In this document: positions 7,750 to 17,524 of the stretch, piece by piece
Position numbering within the stretch: position 1 is the first letter of the stretch
How the letters are laid out: every line of letters starts with the position of its first letter
From: Draconibacterium orientale
GTDB taxonomy: Bacteria; Bacteroidota; Bacteroidia; Bacteroidales; UBA1556
Direction of reading: 5' to 3'
Assembly: GCA_020718275.1 (NCBI GenBank)
Contig: DYSI01000012.1
Coordinates: 1-38,540, forward strand
DNA length: 38,540 nucleotides
The notes under the pieces: model-generated
Database searches by the model: none
What the model was told of the DNA's origin: nothing
Seen by the model: the letters and a program-made list of their open reading frames with translations, nothing else
Program-made: the position numbers and the translations under genes

Positions 7750-10599
7750 CTAATAATTTACTGAAAATAGAAATTCAAAATATGGATTATTATGGTTAGG
7801 AAGGTAGGCCGTTCGTAATCCTAAATCGAGTGGAGCGATAGTGCGTAATAAGTGTAAATCAAATTGTAAATCGAGGCCGTAGGCACTATAATTTTGGGTC
7901 ATTGTCAGATATTCACTTTGGCTAAAATGACTGAAAAAGCTTGCTTTTACTCGTTTCAAGTAAATGATTGAACCCAGACTCCAATCTGGATAAAGGAGTG
8001 GAAGATCATAATTAATTTTTAGGCTTTGCATTCGGTCGTTTCGCAGCGCTATTACCCCAACTGGCCACTGAATAAGGTCATAGTAGAGATAAGTTTTTAC
8101 TGTTTTAGCTTGTTGCCCATAGTAAATTCTGATATTATGATGTTTGCCAAAGGCTGGTAAATATAGATTAGTTTGTATTGCCCGTACGCTGCCATAATCT
8201 AAATCACCAAAAGGGGTATGCCGATATTCGAGTCGCAAATTGTATCCCCAATGTGGATATAAATCTTTCTGACCATAGCGCCTATATGAAGTTGAATAAA
8301 AACCATACCGCATGGAAATAATCGTTTTGTTGTTTGGAAACCAGTCAGGAGTTTGGCCAATGTCATGCAATTCTTGCCAATATAAACTTGAATAAGGTTG
8401 AATTAAATGGACAAAGGCTCCTTTATCAAGCCTTAAGCCTTCGCTAATGTTGAGGATTATATTACGTTCGTTCCAATGGTATTCTGTAATATTGCCTGCT
8501 TGATCCATATCAGTCATTAAGCGACCTTGCTCGCTAATAATCAGATTTATACGTGGAAATAAGCCGCTGTAGTTGATCTCTAGGTAGCTGCGTTTGCTTG
8601 CTTCGCTCATTAGGTATTCATAACCAATATTTACATCTAGGCTACTTAATAGATTCTGCGACATGATGCTAATGCCTGGATTTGATTCGGTGTTATTGGC
8701 ATGCACCGCCACGGGTCCCCAACTGTGGATTTTGAGTGCATGGGGTAATTTAGCATATCGTTTACTTGTAAAGTGTTGAAATTGAGGTGGGTACTGTTGA
8801 ATGTTAATCGTAGTATCCGAAATATATTGCTTTAAATCAGGTTTTTTCAAGGGATTTTGATTTTCGGCAATTGCGCTAATGTTTTTCTTTTCGAGGCGGT
8901 GAATTTGCCAACCATTGGCCGAATAACTGCTGAAAATCAATTGCTTATTATACCAATATACGGCACTAGCACCGAAGGACAATTGACTAATTTGAGCAGT
9001 TTGCTGGGTTTTGAGATTTAATAAGTACAAATCGGAAATGCCATTTTTATCATCGATATAAACCAAGCTATCTCCGCTAACTGCAATCCAATTCCGATTA
9101 TTGTAGGATGGTTTTAGAAGCTGCTTTTCTATTTTGGTGTGGAGATCATATTCTATTAATTCAAAACCTTGCGATCGTAAACGGTAAAAATAGATTTTAT
9201 TTCCTAATTCATTGAAAGTGATATTTTTAATAAAAGCATCGCAAGCAATTGTTTCAAGTTTTTTGCCATCGGCGGAAGAAAGAATTTCAATTTGGTAATT
9301 TCCATCCAAACTTTGCGAAATGGCAGCAATTTGCTTAGCATCAGCACTTAATACCGGAAACGACAGATTGCTGCGATGTGTAATTTGTTGTTTTTTTTCG
9401 TTTCGAAAATCATATTTCATCACCACATGATATTTTACTTGTTCCCAGCGGGGATGATAGCGTCTTTCGGTCCATACCATAAAGCTGTCGCGTATGCTTA
9501 GGTTATTGAAATCACCATAGCCAGGAATGAGAATCTTCTTTTCTTCTCCCGTTTTGATATGGATACTTACCAACTGACTTATTTCCCCAAACGGTTTTTT
9601 TAGGGCAACCAAAACACTATCATTTAACATAGCCGAAATAGGATAGGAGATAAAATGCTTTGATTGATTTTGCACTACAATATCGGTCTTAGGATGAAAT
9701 GATTCCACTCGCCAAACGGAATCTAAATGAAGCATGCAGTGCTGATAAAATGCTTTTTTACGCAATCCGCTTTGCGTATAAATGGCATGCGAAAATGGAA
9801 CAACAAAATATGGATTTCGGGCAACAAAAGTCTCTGTGTTTTTCCAAAATTCTTGACCAAATTGTTCGTTTCCATATTTTACAAGTTGATAACCAAGTAT
9901 ATAATGATCTGGAATAAAGGTTTTGTAGGAACCCATACTTGCTTTATCATACGAATAAGCGCCCAGTGTCAAGAGTTGGGCTCGGAGCGGCATAGCAAAG
10001 TCGGCCATTCTGCCTCTGCCGGTATTACTCATTGCTGTTTCGATTGACACCGCATCACCTTCGAGATACCATAAAGGCAAATAAGCGCCGAGTACTAAAG
10101 AAGTGCCCATTTCTCCAAATACTAAGGAAATTATCTTTGTAAAACCTATATTAAGTTTCTCAATTTGAACTACATGGCGATATTCATGCAAGGCTAGTTG
10201 CTCAAACCATTCTTCGGCATAGCTATCTTGTGATTGCAAAGCGTGTGCTTCCATTCTACGCGGCGCCCAAACTACCATGGCATTGGCAGTGGATGATTCC
10301 ATGATCATCACGATATCTATTTTTCGAGGCTGTACCGCTAAATCTGTAGGCACATTTGCTGCTGCCCATAATAGTTTGTTAGCAAAAAGTTGGGCTTGCT
10401 TTTCGGCATAATCCGGAAAAACTAATCTGAAATGCGTAGATTCTATTTGTTGCCATTGGGTATTTGCTCGGTTTTGTCCATTATTGTAAAATTGGGCTTC
10501 TGTGTTTTTGCCTAGGCTAATTAGCAGAATAACAAGTAAATATAGGCTCAAAAATCTCATGAACTGATTCTTCTTTTTTTTAATGGGTGTCTTGGGCAT
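7750..10599 (-). CDS. Secreted gluzincin metalloprotease / TolB-like propeller / outer-membrane barrel protein
   Basis: A 949-residue envelope protein in three parts. First, a signal peptide. Met14 (10560) starts an ideal one, so that may be the true start; Met1 overlaps the upstream gene by 20 bases. Second, a peptidase domain with HEYRH at residues 138-142 and WYLEGDAVSIE with Glu180 as probable third zinc ligand (HExxH...E, gluzincin pattern). Third, from about 300 to 590, beta-propeller-like repeats (LSFPVLSADAKQIAAIS, YQIEILSSADGKKLE, SDLYLLNLKTQQTAQIS), then about 300 residues of alternating strands ending FEFLFSVNY, whose aromatic C-terminus fits a barrel. Such proteins are often labelled TolB-like in Bacteroidota and their substrate is unknown. 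It is probably cotranscribed with the multi-TM gene before it. Confidence 0.82.
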   Translation of the reverse strand: MPKTPIKKKKNQFMRFLSLYLLVILLISLGKNTEAQFYNNGQNRANTQWQQIESTHFRLVFPDYAEKQAQLFANKLLWAAANVPTDLAVQPRKIDIVMIMESSTANAMVVWAPRRMEAHALQSQDSYAEEWFEQLALHEYRHVVQIEKLNIGFTKIISLVFGEMGTSLVLGAYLPLWYLEGDAVSIETAMSNTGRGRMADFAMPLRAQLLTLGAYSYDKASMGSYKTFIPDHYILGYQLVKYGNEQFGQEFWKNTETFVARNPYFVVPFSHAIYTQSGLRKKAFYQHCMLHLDSVWRVESFHPKTDIVVQNQSKHFISYPISAMLNDSVLVALKKPFGEISQLVSIHIKTGEEKKILIPGYGDFNNLSIRDSFMVWTERRYHPRWEQVKYHVVMKYDFRNEKKQQITHRSNLSFPVLSADAKQIAAISQSLDGNYQIEILSSADGKKLETIACDAFIKNITFNELGNKIYFYRLRSQGFELIEYDLHTKIEKQLLKPSYNNRNWIAVSGDSLVYIDDKNGISDLYLLNLKTQQTAQISQLSFGASAVYWYNKQLIFSSYSANGWQIHRLEKKNISAIAENQNPLKKPDLKQYISDTTINIQQYPPQFQHFTSKRYAKLPHALKIHSWGPVAVHANNTESNPGISIMSQNLLSSLDVNIGYEYLMSEASKRSYLEINYSGLFPRINLIISEQGRLMTDMDQAGNITEYHWNERNIILNISEGLRLDKGAFVHLIQPYSSLYWQELHDIGQTPDWFPNNKTIISMRYGFYSTSYRRYGQKDLYPHWGYNLRLEYRHTPFGDLDYGSVRAIQTNLYLPAFGKHHNIRIYYGQQAKTVKTYLYYDLIQWPVGVIALRNDRMQSLKINYDLPLLYPDWSLGSIIYLKRVKASFFSHFSQSEYLTMTQNYSAYGLDLQFDLHLLRTIAPLDLGLRTAYLPNHNNPYFEFLFSVNY

Positions 10600-11446
10600 A
10601 GAATCCCTTTTTGTGCATTTGCTGGTATATCAATGTCAATAAAAAGACATAGATAATTGCGAAAATGGCCAAAATACTATTGAGATAAATAGGGGCTGTC
10701 AGCGCCATTCGTAGCAATACTGTGGCAAAGGCGAATCCTGAATTGCGGAACAAAACTATATAGTTATAATTATAGCGCAGGGAAATCATGACAAGTAGTA
10801 AATCACTAAATATCAATATGGTATAGAAAGTGTTGAATAATTTAAAGGTGTCTGCATGATTGAAAAATAAGTAAGTGTCTTGTATTATTAAAATTATAAA
10901 ACCCAATAAAAGCATTAATGAAACAACTTTTTTAATACTCTTGAAGTGTATTTGGTCTAAATCATTGGTGGTGATTGGACGATGAATACGTATGCTTCGA
11001 ATTACAAATATTCCACCGAAGATGATAATGGCAGCCACTGAATTGGAAAGTATGTTGAGTAGGGAATCGGAATTGGTTTCCCAGCTGATGTTGTTGGTTA
11101 GATGGCTGAATTCCTTAAAAGCATTTCGGAGTAAAATTAAACTTATAATCTCGAATTGCTTATGCAAAGAACGGGCAACCGAGTATGGCAGCATAAATAC
11201 CAAACTCATGACTTCAAAAAAGAGTAATACCACAAATGCTACTTCCACCGCGATAAAAAAATTGGTAGAAGTATAGTGGTTAAGCCAATCTGGCAAAAGG
11301 TTTTGGTGTTTCAGTAAAATCAGAAAAATGCTAGATAAGAACACCAGCACCACCATTGATCCCATTAATTTGTGGTTACGTTGGCTATTCCAATAGTTTT
11401 CAATAGGGTCGTAAATTCCTGCTATATAATCAATTAGTTTTCTCAA
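10580..11446 (-). CDS. Multi-pass membrane protein of unknown function
   Basis: I do not recognise this 288-residue protein. About seven hydrophobic helices are visible (near residues 28-46, 62-85, 135-152, 172-190, 203-222, 232-250 and 255-275). The N-terminus MRKLIDYIAGIYDPIENYWNSQRNHK is amphipathic and probably cytoplasmic, and the C-terminus YQQMHKKGFYAQDTH is short and polar. No channel, transporter or enzyme motif was found. It is preceded by a TAACTTTGC promoter box. Its 3' end overlaps the longest frame of the secreted metalloprotease gene by 20 bases, so the two are probably translated from one message. Confidence 0.75.
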   Translation of the reverse strand: MRKLIDYIAGIYDPIENYWNSQRNHKLMGSMVVLVFLSSIFLILLKHQNLLPDWLNHYTSTNFFIAVEVAFVVLLFFEVMSLVFMLPYSVARSLHKQFEIISLILLRNAFKEFSHLTNNISWETNSDSLLNILSNSVAAIIIFGGIFVIRSIRIHRPITTNDLDQIHFKSIKKVVSLMLLLGFIILIIQDTYLFFNHADTFKLFNTFYTILIFSDLLLVMISLRYNYNYIVLFRNSGFAFATVLLRMALTAPIYLNSILAIFAIIYVFLLTLIYQQMHKKGFYAQDTH

Positions 11447-11468
11447 AATAAACAGTTTTAATGATATG

Positions 11469-11476
11469 CAAAGTTA
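11469..11476 (-). promoter_or_regulatory. -7 box TAACTTTG of the 7-TM gene
   Basis: On the minus strand TAACTTTG followed by C sits 22 bases upstream of the ATG at 11446. No convincing -33 TTTG is present. Confidence 0.6.
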
Positions 11477-11605
11477 ATGATTTTTAGAAGGATGTCCGAT
11501 AATTTTAATTGGCCGGCTTTAATGTTACGTTTGCTGTATGCATGAACCGCGTTTCAATGGTTCAGATTAGCAGCGCGCAATGCATGAATTGCAATAAATA
11601 GAAAT

Positions 11606-11644
11606 AAAAAAAACAGCAAAGGTAAAAGTTCCTATGCTGTTTTT
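11606..11644 (-). terminator. Rho-independent terminator of fumarase gene
   Basis: AAACAGCA (11611-11618) pairs with TGCTGTTT (11635-11642), with an inner AGG/CCT pairing. On the minus strand the stem runs into T8 (A-run 11606-11613). The plus-strand side also ends in T5, so it may work in both directions. Confidence 0.8.
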
Positions 11645-11661
11645 AATGGATTGACTAAGTT

Positions 11662-13266
11662 TTATAATTGTTCAAAAAAGTCATTCCCTTTATCATCGGT
11701 ATTGATAAAAGCGGGGAAATTTTTCACTTTAATTTTGCGAACGGCTTCCATTCCTAACTCAGGGAAATCGACGATTTCGATGGAAAGAATATTTTCTTTG
11801 GCAAGAACGGCAGCGGGTCCACCGATGGAACCAAGATAGAAACCGCCATATTTTTGACAAGCTTCTTTCACCTGAGGCGTTCTATTTCCTTTCGCCAGCA
11901 TAATCATGCTACCTTTATGAGCTTGAAAATTAGCTACATAAGGATCCATACGTCCTGCGGTGGTAGGACCGAAACTACCAGAAGGCATGTCACTTGGGGT
12001 TTTGGCTGGACCAGCATAATAGATTGGATGATTTTTGAAATATTCTGGCATTTCTTCGCCGCGGTCAAGTATTTCTTGGATTTTAGCATGAGCCATATCG
12101 CGAGCCACGATTAAAGTTCCGTTTAAACTCAATCGTGTTTTGATTGGATATTTGGTCAGAATGGCCAAGATATTTTCCATGGGCTGGTCGAGATCTATCT
12201 CTACTGCTTTTTCGAGATGTGGAGGATTTGCTGGTACATATTGCGCTGGATTCTTTTCTAATAATTCGATGAAGATTCCTTTTTCAGTAATTTTTCCTTT
12301 GATGTTTCTATCGGCGCTACAACTTACTCCTAAACCTACTGGATTGGATGCTGCATGTCGAGGTAAGCGAATTACACGCACATCATGGGCAAAATATTTA
12401 CCGCCAAATTGTGCGCCAACGCCTAAATCTTGGGTTATTTTCAATACTTTTTGTTCCCATTCTATATCGCGAAATGCTCGCCCACCTTCGTTGCCTGTAT
12501 TGGGTAAATGGTCGAGATAGCCAGCGGAGGCAAGTTTAACGGTTTTGAGATTCATCTCGGCCGATGTTCCTCCAATGACGAGTGCCAAATGGTATGGTGG
12601 GCAAGCCGATGTTCCTAAATCTCCTAATTTTTGCATGATGAATCGGGTTAAGTTTTCCTCGGTCAACAAAGCTTTAGTTTGCTGATAAAGATATGTTTTA
12701 TTGGCTGATCCTCCTCCTTTGGTGATAAAGAGGAATTTGTACTCATGACCTTGAGTGGAGTAAATATCTATCTGAGCAGGTAAATTAGTTCCTGAGTTCT
12801 TCTCGTCCAGCATATTGAAAGGTACAATCTGCGAATAACGTAAGTTCTTGTTTTGGTATGTGTTATATACACCTTTGGAGAAATAATAGGCGTCGTCGAC
12901 CCCAGTATAAACATCTTCGCCTTTTTTTGCCATGATAATCGCAGTTCCTGTGTCTTGGCAAGTAGGAAGTTGCCCCTCGGCGGCCACTTCTGAATTGCGA
13001 AGTAGGGTATAGGCTACAAATTTATCATTGTCGGTAGCCTCTGGATCATTCAAAATTGTAGTGAGTTGTTTCAAATGCGCGGGACGTAAAAAGAAACTTA
13101 CGTCATTCATCGCTTCTTGGGCAATTAGCGTAAGCGCTTGGGGATCTACTTTGAGGATTTTGCGTCCGTCTACTTCAATCGTTGATACGTAATCACTTGT
13201 TATTAAGCGATATTCTGTTTCGTCTTTCTCAATTGGAAATGGCTCTTGATATATAAATTCACTCAT
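11662..13266 (-). CDS. fumA: Fumarate hydratase, class I (iron-sulfur type)
   Basis: This 534-residue enzyme interconverts fumarate and L-malate in the TCA cycle. ATG 13266 ([16 protein letters not shown]) is chosen. The frame stays open upstream to 13344, but those 26 residues do not resemble the family N-terminus. Three Cys for the [4Fe-4S] cluster are in family context: Cys103 in [10 protein letters not shown], Cys222 in [11 protein letters not shown], Cys316 in VSCSADRN. The C-terminal half has [16 protein letters not shown] and KGSIGG-like [16 protein letters not shown], as in FumA/FumB. It is the single-chain long form, not the split alpha/beta type. The gene is monocistronic: a terminator lies 17 bases after the stop, and the divergent corA gene is 511 bases upstream. 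The oxygen-labile cluster suggests life at low oxygen, though aerobic Bacteroidota carry it too. Confidence 0.95.
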   Translation of the reverse strand: MSEFIYQEPFPIEKDETEYRLITSDYVSTIEVDGRKILKVDPQALTLIAQEAMNDVSFFLRPAHLKQLTTILNDPEATDNDKFVAYTLLRNSEVAAEGQLPTCQDTGTAIIMAKKGEDVYTGVDDAYYFSKGVYNTYQNKNLRYSQIVPFNMLDEKNSGTNLPAQIDIYSTQGHEYKFLFITKGGGSANKTYLYQQTKALLTEENLTRFIMQKLGDLGTSACPPYHLALVIGGTSAEMNLKTVKLASAGYLDHLPNTGNEGGRAFRDIEWEQKVLKITQDLGVGAQFGGKYFAHDVRVIRLPRHAASNPVGLGVSCSADRNIKGKITEKGIFIELLEKNPAQYVPANPPHLEKAVEIDLDQPMENILAILTKYPIKTRLSLNGTLIVARDMAHAKIQEILDRGEEMPEYFKNHPIYYAGPAKTPSDMPSGSFGPTTAGRMDPYVANFQAHKGSMIMLAKGNRTPQVKEACQKYGGFYLGSIGGPAAVLAKENILSIEIVDFPELGMEAVRKIKVKNFPAFINTDDKGNDFFEQL

Positions 13267-13777
13267 GATTTGATAGATTTTTGTTGATTTATAAGTGGCT
13301 AAAATAAGCACTTTATTGTTAAGTCTAGCTCGCTTATAAGTCATTTTTGGCTAATATTCTTCAGTTGTTGGGCTGATATTGGTGAGTTTTTCTCCGCTAG
13401 TGTAAAAAAAACCTGAATTACAAAATAATGGCCATTACCGTCTGAAAGGCGGAAAATTAACCCGCAAAAATCTTCTGTTGACTGGATAGTACAAAATGAA
13501 GAAATTGTTGTGTTTTAAAAGAAAAAAATGGAGAAAATGAAGGAAAATAAGCTAATAATGAAATGGCCGAAGGTTGGAAAACTAGCATAAATTTAAATTA
13601 ACTAATTAAAGTAACAGAATTTTGATTGTTAAGTGACTCCAAAATCCTCAGTTTTTTTACCTTGTCGAGGGTTTGGACGCTTCCCCGAAAATTTTGGCGC
13701 GCGGTTATGTTCGTATAGCTTTTTTTGGCTTTGCCAAATTATGTAATTTTGATACCTTAATTTAAAACTGTTTATTT
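13267..13777. other. Intergenic region between fumarase and corA, 511 bp
   Basis: This is the leader region for two divergent genes. No coding sequence is supported. The perfect palindrome TAATGGCCATTA (13426-13437) is directly followed by a small hairpin, CCGTCT (13438-13443) / AGGCGG (13447-13452), with a GAA loop and one G-T pair. A TAnnTTTG box for fumarase was not found. The corA promoter is annotated separately. It has no recognisable M-box riboswitch, but that was judged by eye only. Confidence 0.5.
13724..13751 (+). promoter_or_regulatory. Promoter of corA
   Basis: TAATTTTG (13744-13751) ends 26 bases before the ATG. TTTG (13724-13727) lies 16 bases upstream of it, slightly closer than the usual 19-21. 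Confidence 0.5.
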
Positions 13778-14839
13778 ATGGCCCGATTTGTCAACAAACT
13801 GAAAAATGATATTGGAAGAGCTCCTGACTCCTTAGTATTCTATGGAAATAAAAAAGTTGAAAAGGTCGATTTTCAATTGTTTGATTATAATCAGGATACC
13901 TTAATTGAAAAACAGTTAACTCAGGTAGCTGAAATTCAAGAATTTATAATAAAAGATACGGTCACTTGGCTCAATGTGTATGGCGTTCATAACCCTGCCA
14001 TAATGGAAGAAATTGCCCAAGCATTTGATTTGGATAAAACGATTCTTGCCGACGTGATGAATACCGAGGCGCGACCTACCTTTAGAGAATATAGCAATTG
14101 CATCTATATATCTATCAAGTTGTTGTATTTCGACAACCAAAATATACTCATTGCTGACAATATTTGCTTGATTATTACTAAATCGGTTCTCATTACTTTT
14201 CAAGAAAAAAGTAATCGTTTCTTTGATCCAGTGCGTGAACGGATTCGTAACCAGAAAAAAAGAATTCGAGGCATGGGAACCGATTACCTCGCTTATGCTT
14301 TGCTAGATGTGCTTATTGATAATTATATTTATAATTTGAGCCTTTTGGGTGAAGATGTGGAGGCTTTGGAAGATAAAATCCTTACTCGTCAAAAGGCAAT
14401 TCAAGTGGATAAAATAAATATTTATAAGCGTGAAATGAATTTTATGCGGAAGAATATAATCCCTGCCAAAGAAATTATTCTCGCACTATCGAAATTAGAC
14501 TCGGATATTGTGGAGCATGATACCAATATTTACTACAAAGAGTTGGTGGATAATTTGAACCATATTACTGAAATATTTGATAGTTATAAAGATATGTTAA
14601 GCGATCAACTGAATATTTATAACACCAATATGAATAATTCGCTGAACGAAACGATTAAATTACTAACTGTTTTCTCGGTTATTTTTATCCCTCTTACTTT
14701 CGTGGTAGGCGTTTATGGTACTAATTTCAATAATGTGCCAGAGTTTAACTGGTTTTATGGTTACTATTATATGTGGGGCTTGTTGATTGCAATTGCCTTA
14801 GGGATGTTGATCTATTTCAAACGCAAAAAGTGGTTGTGA
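13778..14839 (+). CDS. corA: Magnesium/cobalt transporter CorA
   Basis: A 353-residue CorA-type channel of the inner membrane that carries Mg2+ (and Co2+/Ni2+) inward as a pentamer. The N-terminal cytosolic alpha/beta domain (about 1-180) is followed by a long helix (KIYKREMNFMRKNIIPAKEII region) and two C-terminal transmembrane helices (about 288-312 and 325-347) ending in basic KRKKWL. The pore loop motif is YGTN (313-316) instead of the commoner YGMN. Gly and Asn of the obligatory GxN are kept, so a working channel is expected. It has its own promoter and sits tail to tail with the GWxTD gene, with only eight bases between stops and no visible terminator. Confidence 0.93.
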   Translation: MARFVNKLKNDIGRAPDSLVFYGNKKVEKVDFQLFDYNQDTLIEKQLTQVAEIQEFIIKDTVTWLNVYGVHNPAIMEEIAQAFDLDKTILADVMNTEARPTFREYSNCIYISIKLLYFDNQNILIADNICLIITKSVLITFQEKSNRFFDPVRERIRNQKKRIRGMGTDYLAYALLDVLIDNYIYNLSLLGEDVEALEDKILTRQKAIQVDKINIYKREMNFMRKNIIPAKEIILALSKLDSDIVEHDTNIYYKELVDNLNHITEIFDSYKDMLSDQLNIYNTNMNNSLNETIKLLTVFSVIFIPLTFVVGVYGTNFNNVPEFNWFYGYYYMWGLLIAIALGMLIYFKRKKWL

Positions 14840-14847
14840 TACTTCTT

Positions 14848-16095
14848 TTATTTCCGCCAAATGCTGATGGCATTATACCATACTAAGTTATACTGACTAT
14901 TGCGATCTAAGACAAAATCATTGTTCGAAAACTGATTTTCAGCGCGTATAAAATTTAAGGTGATGGTTTGCTGGCTCTGGTGATCGGTGTATTGCCAAGT
15001 TTCTATCTGCTGATCCTTGAACATAATATCAGGAGTGCCAAAAACGATGTATATCATTCCACGGTCAGTCATCCAGCCTTCGCGATCGCTTGCAAAATGG
15101 ATGTTGGCATTCTGAACTCTGTTATAATATAGTTTTATCATGTTTTTGGCGCGTCCTTTATCACCGGTAATATTTATCCAAAAGGCTTCCATTGCTTTCT
15201 GATGGTCAGTTGATTTAAGTATTTTTTCATATTCTTCGTTGCTAGCAATATAGCGTAAGGGCATGATCATTTGCAATGGCGCAGTGATGTATGGATAGGT
15301 ATTAGCAAATCTGAAGAGATTAATTCCTTTGCTTTGGGTAGTATCATTTACTAAAGTATAGATTCCTGGCTCTTCCAAGGCAATCATTCCACTTTTTTTG
15401 TTTTTGGCATTCAACGAAAGTACCGATTCTGCTTTGGCAATTCTCTTTTGCATAGGGTAGTTATGCATTGGTGGACTCGCTACCTGAGGATTAGATTTGA
15501 AAGCATACATTTTAAACGTTTCGACGCTGTCTTGTCGAAAGTGGACATAAAAACCTTGCGATTTACCTACGTAATTTTGTAAAAGGGGCAGTTCATCTGA
15601 ATCACTTAAATAATAATTTTCAGCGCTGTTTATATTTGCTTTATCAACTTCTAAAAGTTTCTTTACACTATATTTATTGTTTAAATCAGTGTATTCCAGC
15701 AACATTAGATAAGAATATCCTTGCTTAAGGGAGAAATTGAATTTGCCAATGGTGCTAATGTCTTTTCCATAATTGGCGCGGTCGTTGAATCTAAAACTAC
15801 CACTATCGACAAGGTCTTTCGCTTTGTAGTTATAGTATATTTCGTAGTGAATTTTTGCCGAAGCACTATAAACGTTTTCTATTTCGTTGACATAAGTGAG
15901 CTCGCTCAAATCAATTTCATAAAAAAGAGTAGAAAGACTATCGTTCTGATGAAAACATTGAAATCGAGGGTGCAATTGCAAACCATTGTTATACATTTCA
16001 GCAAAATTCACTTTGTTGAAATTTTTTTGCGCCATAATGGGGTTGATGAATAGAAGCAAAATTGCTATGCCCACCAATTTGTAATTACTCTTCAT
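14848..16095 (-). CDS. GWxTD domain protein, exported
   Basis: The 415-residue protein has a signal peptide (MKSNYKLVGIAILLLFINPIMA, cleavage before Gln23). The C-terminal GWxTD domain includes GWMTDRGMIYIVFGTPD at residues 340-356, preceded by a helical segment (AMEAFWINITGDKGRAKNMIKLYYNRVQNAN) and followed by IETWQY. The family is common in Bacteroidota and has no assigned biochemical role. The middle part (about 100-290) is beta-rich and unassigned. Its ATG overlaps the last 11 bases of rmuC, which suggests translational coupling, and it is the last gene of a three-gene operon. Confidence 0.85.
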   Translation of the reverse strand: MKSNYKLVGIAILLLFINPIMAQKNFNKVNFAEMYNNGLQLHPRFQCFHQNDSLSTLFYEIDLSELTYVNEIENVYSASAKIHYEIYYNYKAKDLVDSGSFRFNDRANYGKDISTIGKFNFSLKQGYSYLMLLEYTDLNNKYSVKKLLEVDKANINSAENYYLSDSDELPLLQNYVGKSQGFYVHFRQDSVETFKMYAFKSNPQVASPPMHNYPMQKRIAKAESVLSLNAKNKKSGMIALEEPGIYTLVNDTTQSKGINLFRFANTYPYITAPLQMIMPLRYIASNEEYEKILKSTDHQKAMEAFWINITGDKGRAKNMIKLYYNRVQNANIHFASDREGWMTDRGMIYIVFGTPDIMFKDQQIETWQYTDHQSQQTITLNFIRAENQFSNNDFVLDRNSQYNLVWYNAISIWRK

Positions 16096-17521
16096 GTGTG
16101 TCCTGATAATGGGAGGGAAGCGTTTTTTTGGCTTTCGCTCCCAGTTGGCTAATTAACTGAGCACGTCCAACAATATTGCCTTTACCTTCTTTGATTTTAT
16201 TTTTTGCGGTTTCAAAAGCCTCAGATGATTGCTTTAAATATTTGCCAACATTGTCGAAATCTTCCAAAAAACCATAAAATTTGTCGATTAGCTTGCCACT
16301 TTCTTCGGCAATTTTTAGAACATTTTTATTTTGTTTGTCGTGCTCCCAGAGTGCAGCTATCATCCGCAAGGCAGCTATCAAATTGGTGGGGCTAATGAGT
16401 AAAATATGCTTTTGAAAAGCATTGCTCCATAATTCACTATCATTCTGTATGGCAATTAGATAAGCTGGTTCAATTGGCAGAAACATCATCACAAATTCGG
16501 GACTTTCACAATCTGTAAGGAGGTTTTGGTAGTTCTTTGCGCTCAACTCCTTCACGTGGCGTTTGACGGATTCGAGATGAGCTTTCAGATGTATCTTTTG
16601 TTCATTGATATCTTTAGCATTTGCGTAAGCTTCGTAATGTTTAAGGCTAACTTTAGAATCGATTAGCACGCATCGATCGCCGGGGTATTTTACGATAACA
16701 TCTGGTCGAAACCGATTTTCATCTTCATCATTGAGGTTTTGCTGCACAAAGTATTCGCGCCCCAAACTGAGACCCGATTTTTCAAGTATATTTTCCAAAA
16801 TCATTTCGCCCCAGTCGCCTTGTGTTTTGTTTTCGCCTTTGAGTGCTTTAGTCAAATTTTGCGCTTCTTCGGCTAGACTTTTATTCAAAGTCAGTAGATT
16901 TATAATTTCATTTTTCAACGAAAACCGTTCTCTAACTTCTTCTTGATAGGAATCACTCACCTGTTTTTTGAATTGTTCAAGGCGCTCTTTCATAGGCGCT
17001 AGCAAATCACCAATTTCCTTTTTACTTTGACTCGTGAATAGCTGGCTTCGATGTTCTAAAATTTCATTGGCAAGTAAGCTGAATTCGGTTTTTAATTGTG
17101 CTTTTAGTTGCGTAAATTGGTTTTGTTGTTCAATAATTTTGTCTTTTTCAGCGCTTAAATTAGCTTCTATTATTGCTTTAGTTTTCTGAATTTCAATAAT
17201 TTGAGTTTTTAAATTGCTCAAATCTGCTATTTCATTCTGTTGTTCGATGAATCGTATTTTCAGTAAACGCAACTCGGTTTCGATGCTGGTTTTTTCTGTG
17301 GAAAGCAACTCTTTAGTTTGCCGGAGTGCTTCAATTTGATTTGATTGGTTTGTCAGTCTTTGATTTAAGCTGAGCTGATTCTGTTCAAGTTGACTTAGCT
17401 GCTCGCGAAGACGGATGTTTTGGGTTTTGTCGGGAAGTGACCATCGCAACCTCCATAGCCAGCCTGCAATTCCTCCTGCCAAAAGGGTAAATAAAAGAAT
17501 TATTAGTTGGGAAAAATCCAT
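16085..17521 (-). CDS. rmuC: DNA recombination protein RmuC
   Basis: A 478-residue RmuC homologue. An N-terminal membrane anchor (about 4-23, QLIILLFTLLAGGIAGWLW) is followed by a long coiled coil (about 30-190, rich in Q, E, L and K heptads) and the RmuC domain (about 230-440). It has GDWGEMILENILEKSGL, then RFRPDVIVKYPGDRCVLIDSKVSLKHYEAY, where Asp...Asp-Ser-Lys fits the PD-(D/E)xK-like core proposed for the family, and MFLPIEPAYLIAI. In E. coli RmuC limits inversion at short inverted repeats; the mechanism is poorly known. It follows the propeller gene by three bases and overlaps the GWxTD gene by 11, so all three are likely one transcript. Confidence 0.92.
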   Translation of the reverse strand: MDFSQLIILLFTLLAGGIAGWLWRLRWSLPDKTQNIRLREQLSQLEQNQLSLNQRLTNQSNQIEALRQTKELLSTEKTSIETELRLLKIRFIEQQNEIADLSNLKTQIIEIQKTKAIIEANLSAEKDKIIEQQNQFTQLKAQLKTEFSLLANEILEHRSQLFTSQSKKEIGDLLAPMKERLEQFKKQVSDSYQEEVRERFSLKNEIINLLTLNKSLAEEAQNLTKALKGENKTQGDWGEMILENILEKSGLSLGREYFVQQNLNDEDENRFRPDVIVKYPGDRCVLIDSKVSLKHYEAYANAKDINEQKIHLKAHLESVKRHVKELSAKNYQNLLTDCESPEFVMMFLPIEPAYLIAIQNDSELWSNAFQKHILLISPTNLIAALRMIAALWEHDKQNKNVLKIAEESGKLIDKFYGFLEDFDNVGKYLKQSSEAFETAKNKIKEGKGNIVGRAQLISQLGAKAKKTLPSHYQDTHEE

Positions 17522-17524
17522 TGA

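Noticed and set aside
11543-11564. TGAACC/GGTTCA inverted repeat between the fumarase and 7-TM genes
   Set aside because: A 6-bp stem with a 10-base loop, no T-run and no clear link to a promoter; likely chance.
11854-12520. Plus-strand frames of 86 and 126 codons across the fumarase gene
   Set aside because: They lie opposite a clearly conserved enzyme gene and show no signal of their own.
13267-13344. Extension of the fumarase frame to 13344
   Set aside because: The 26 extra residues are unlike class I fumarase N-termini, and [10 protein letters not shown] gives Cys positions near those of FumA.
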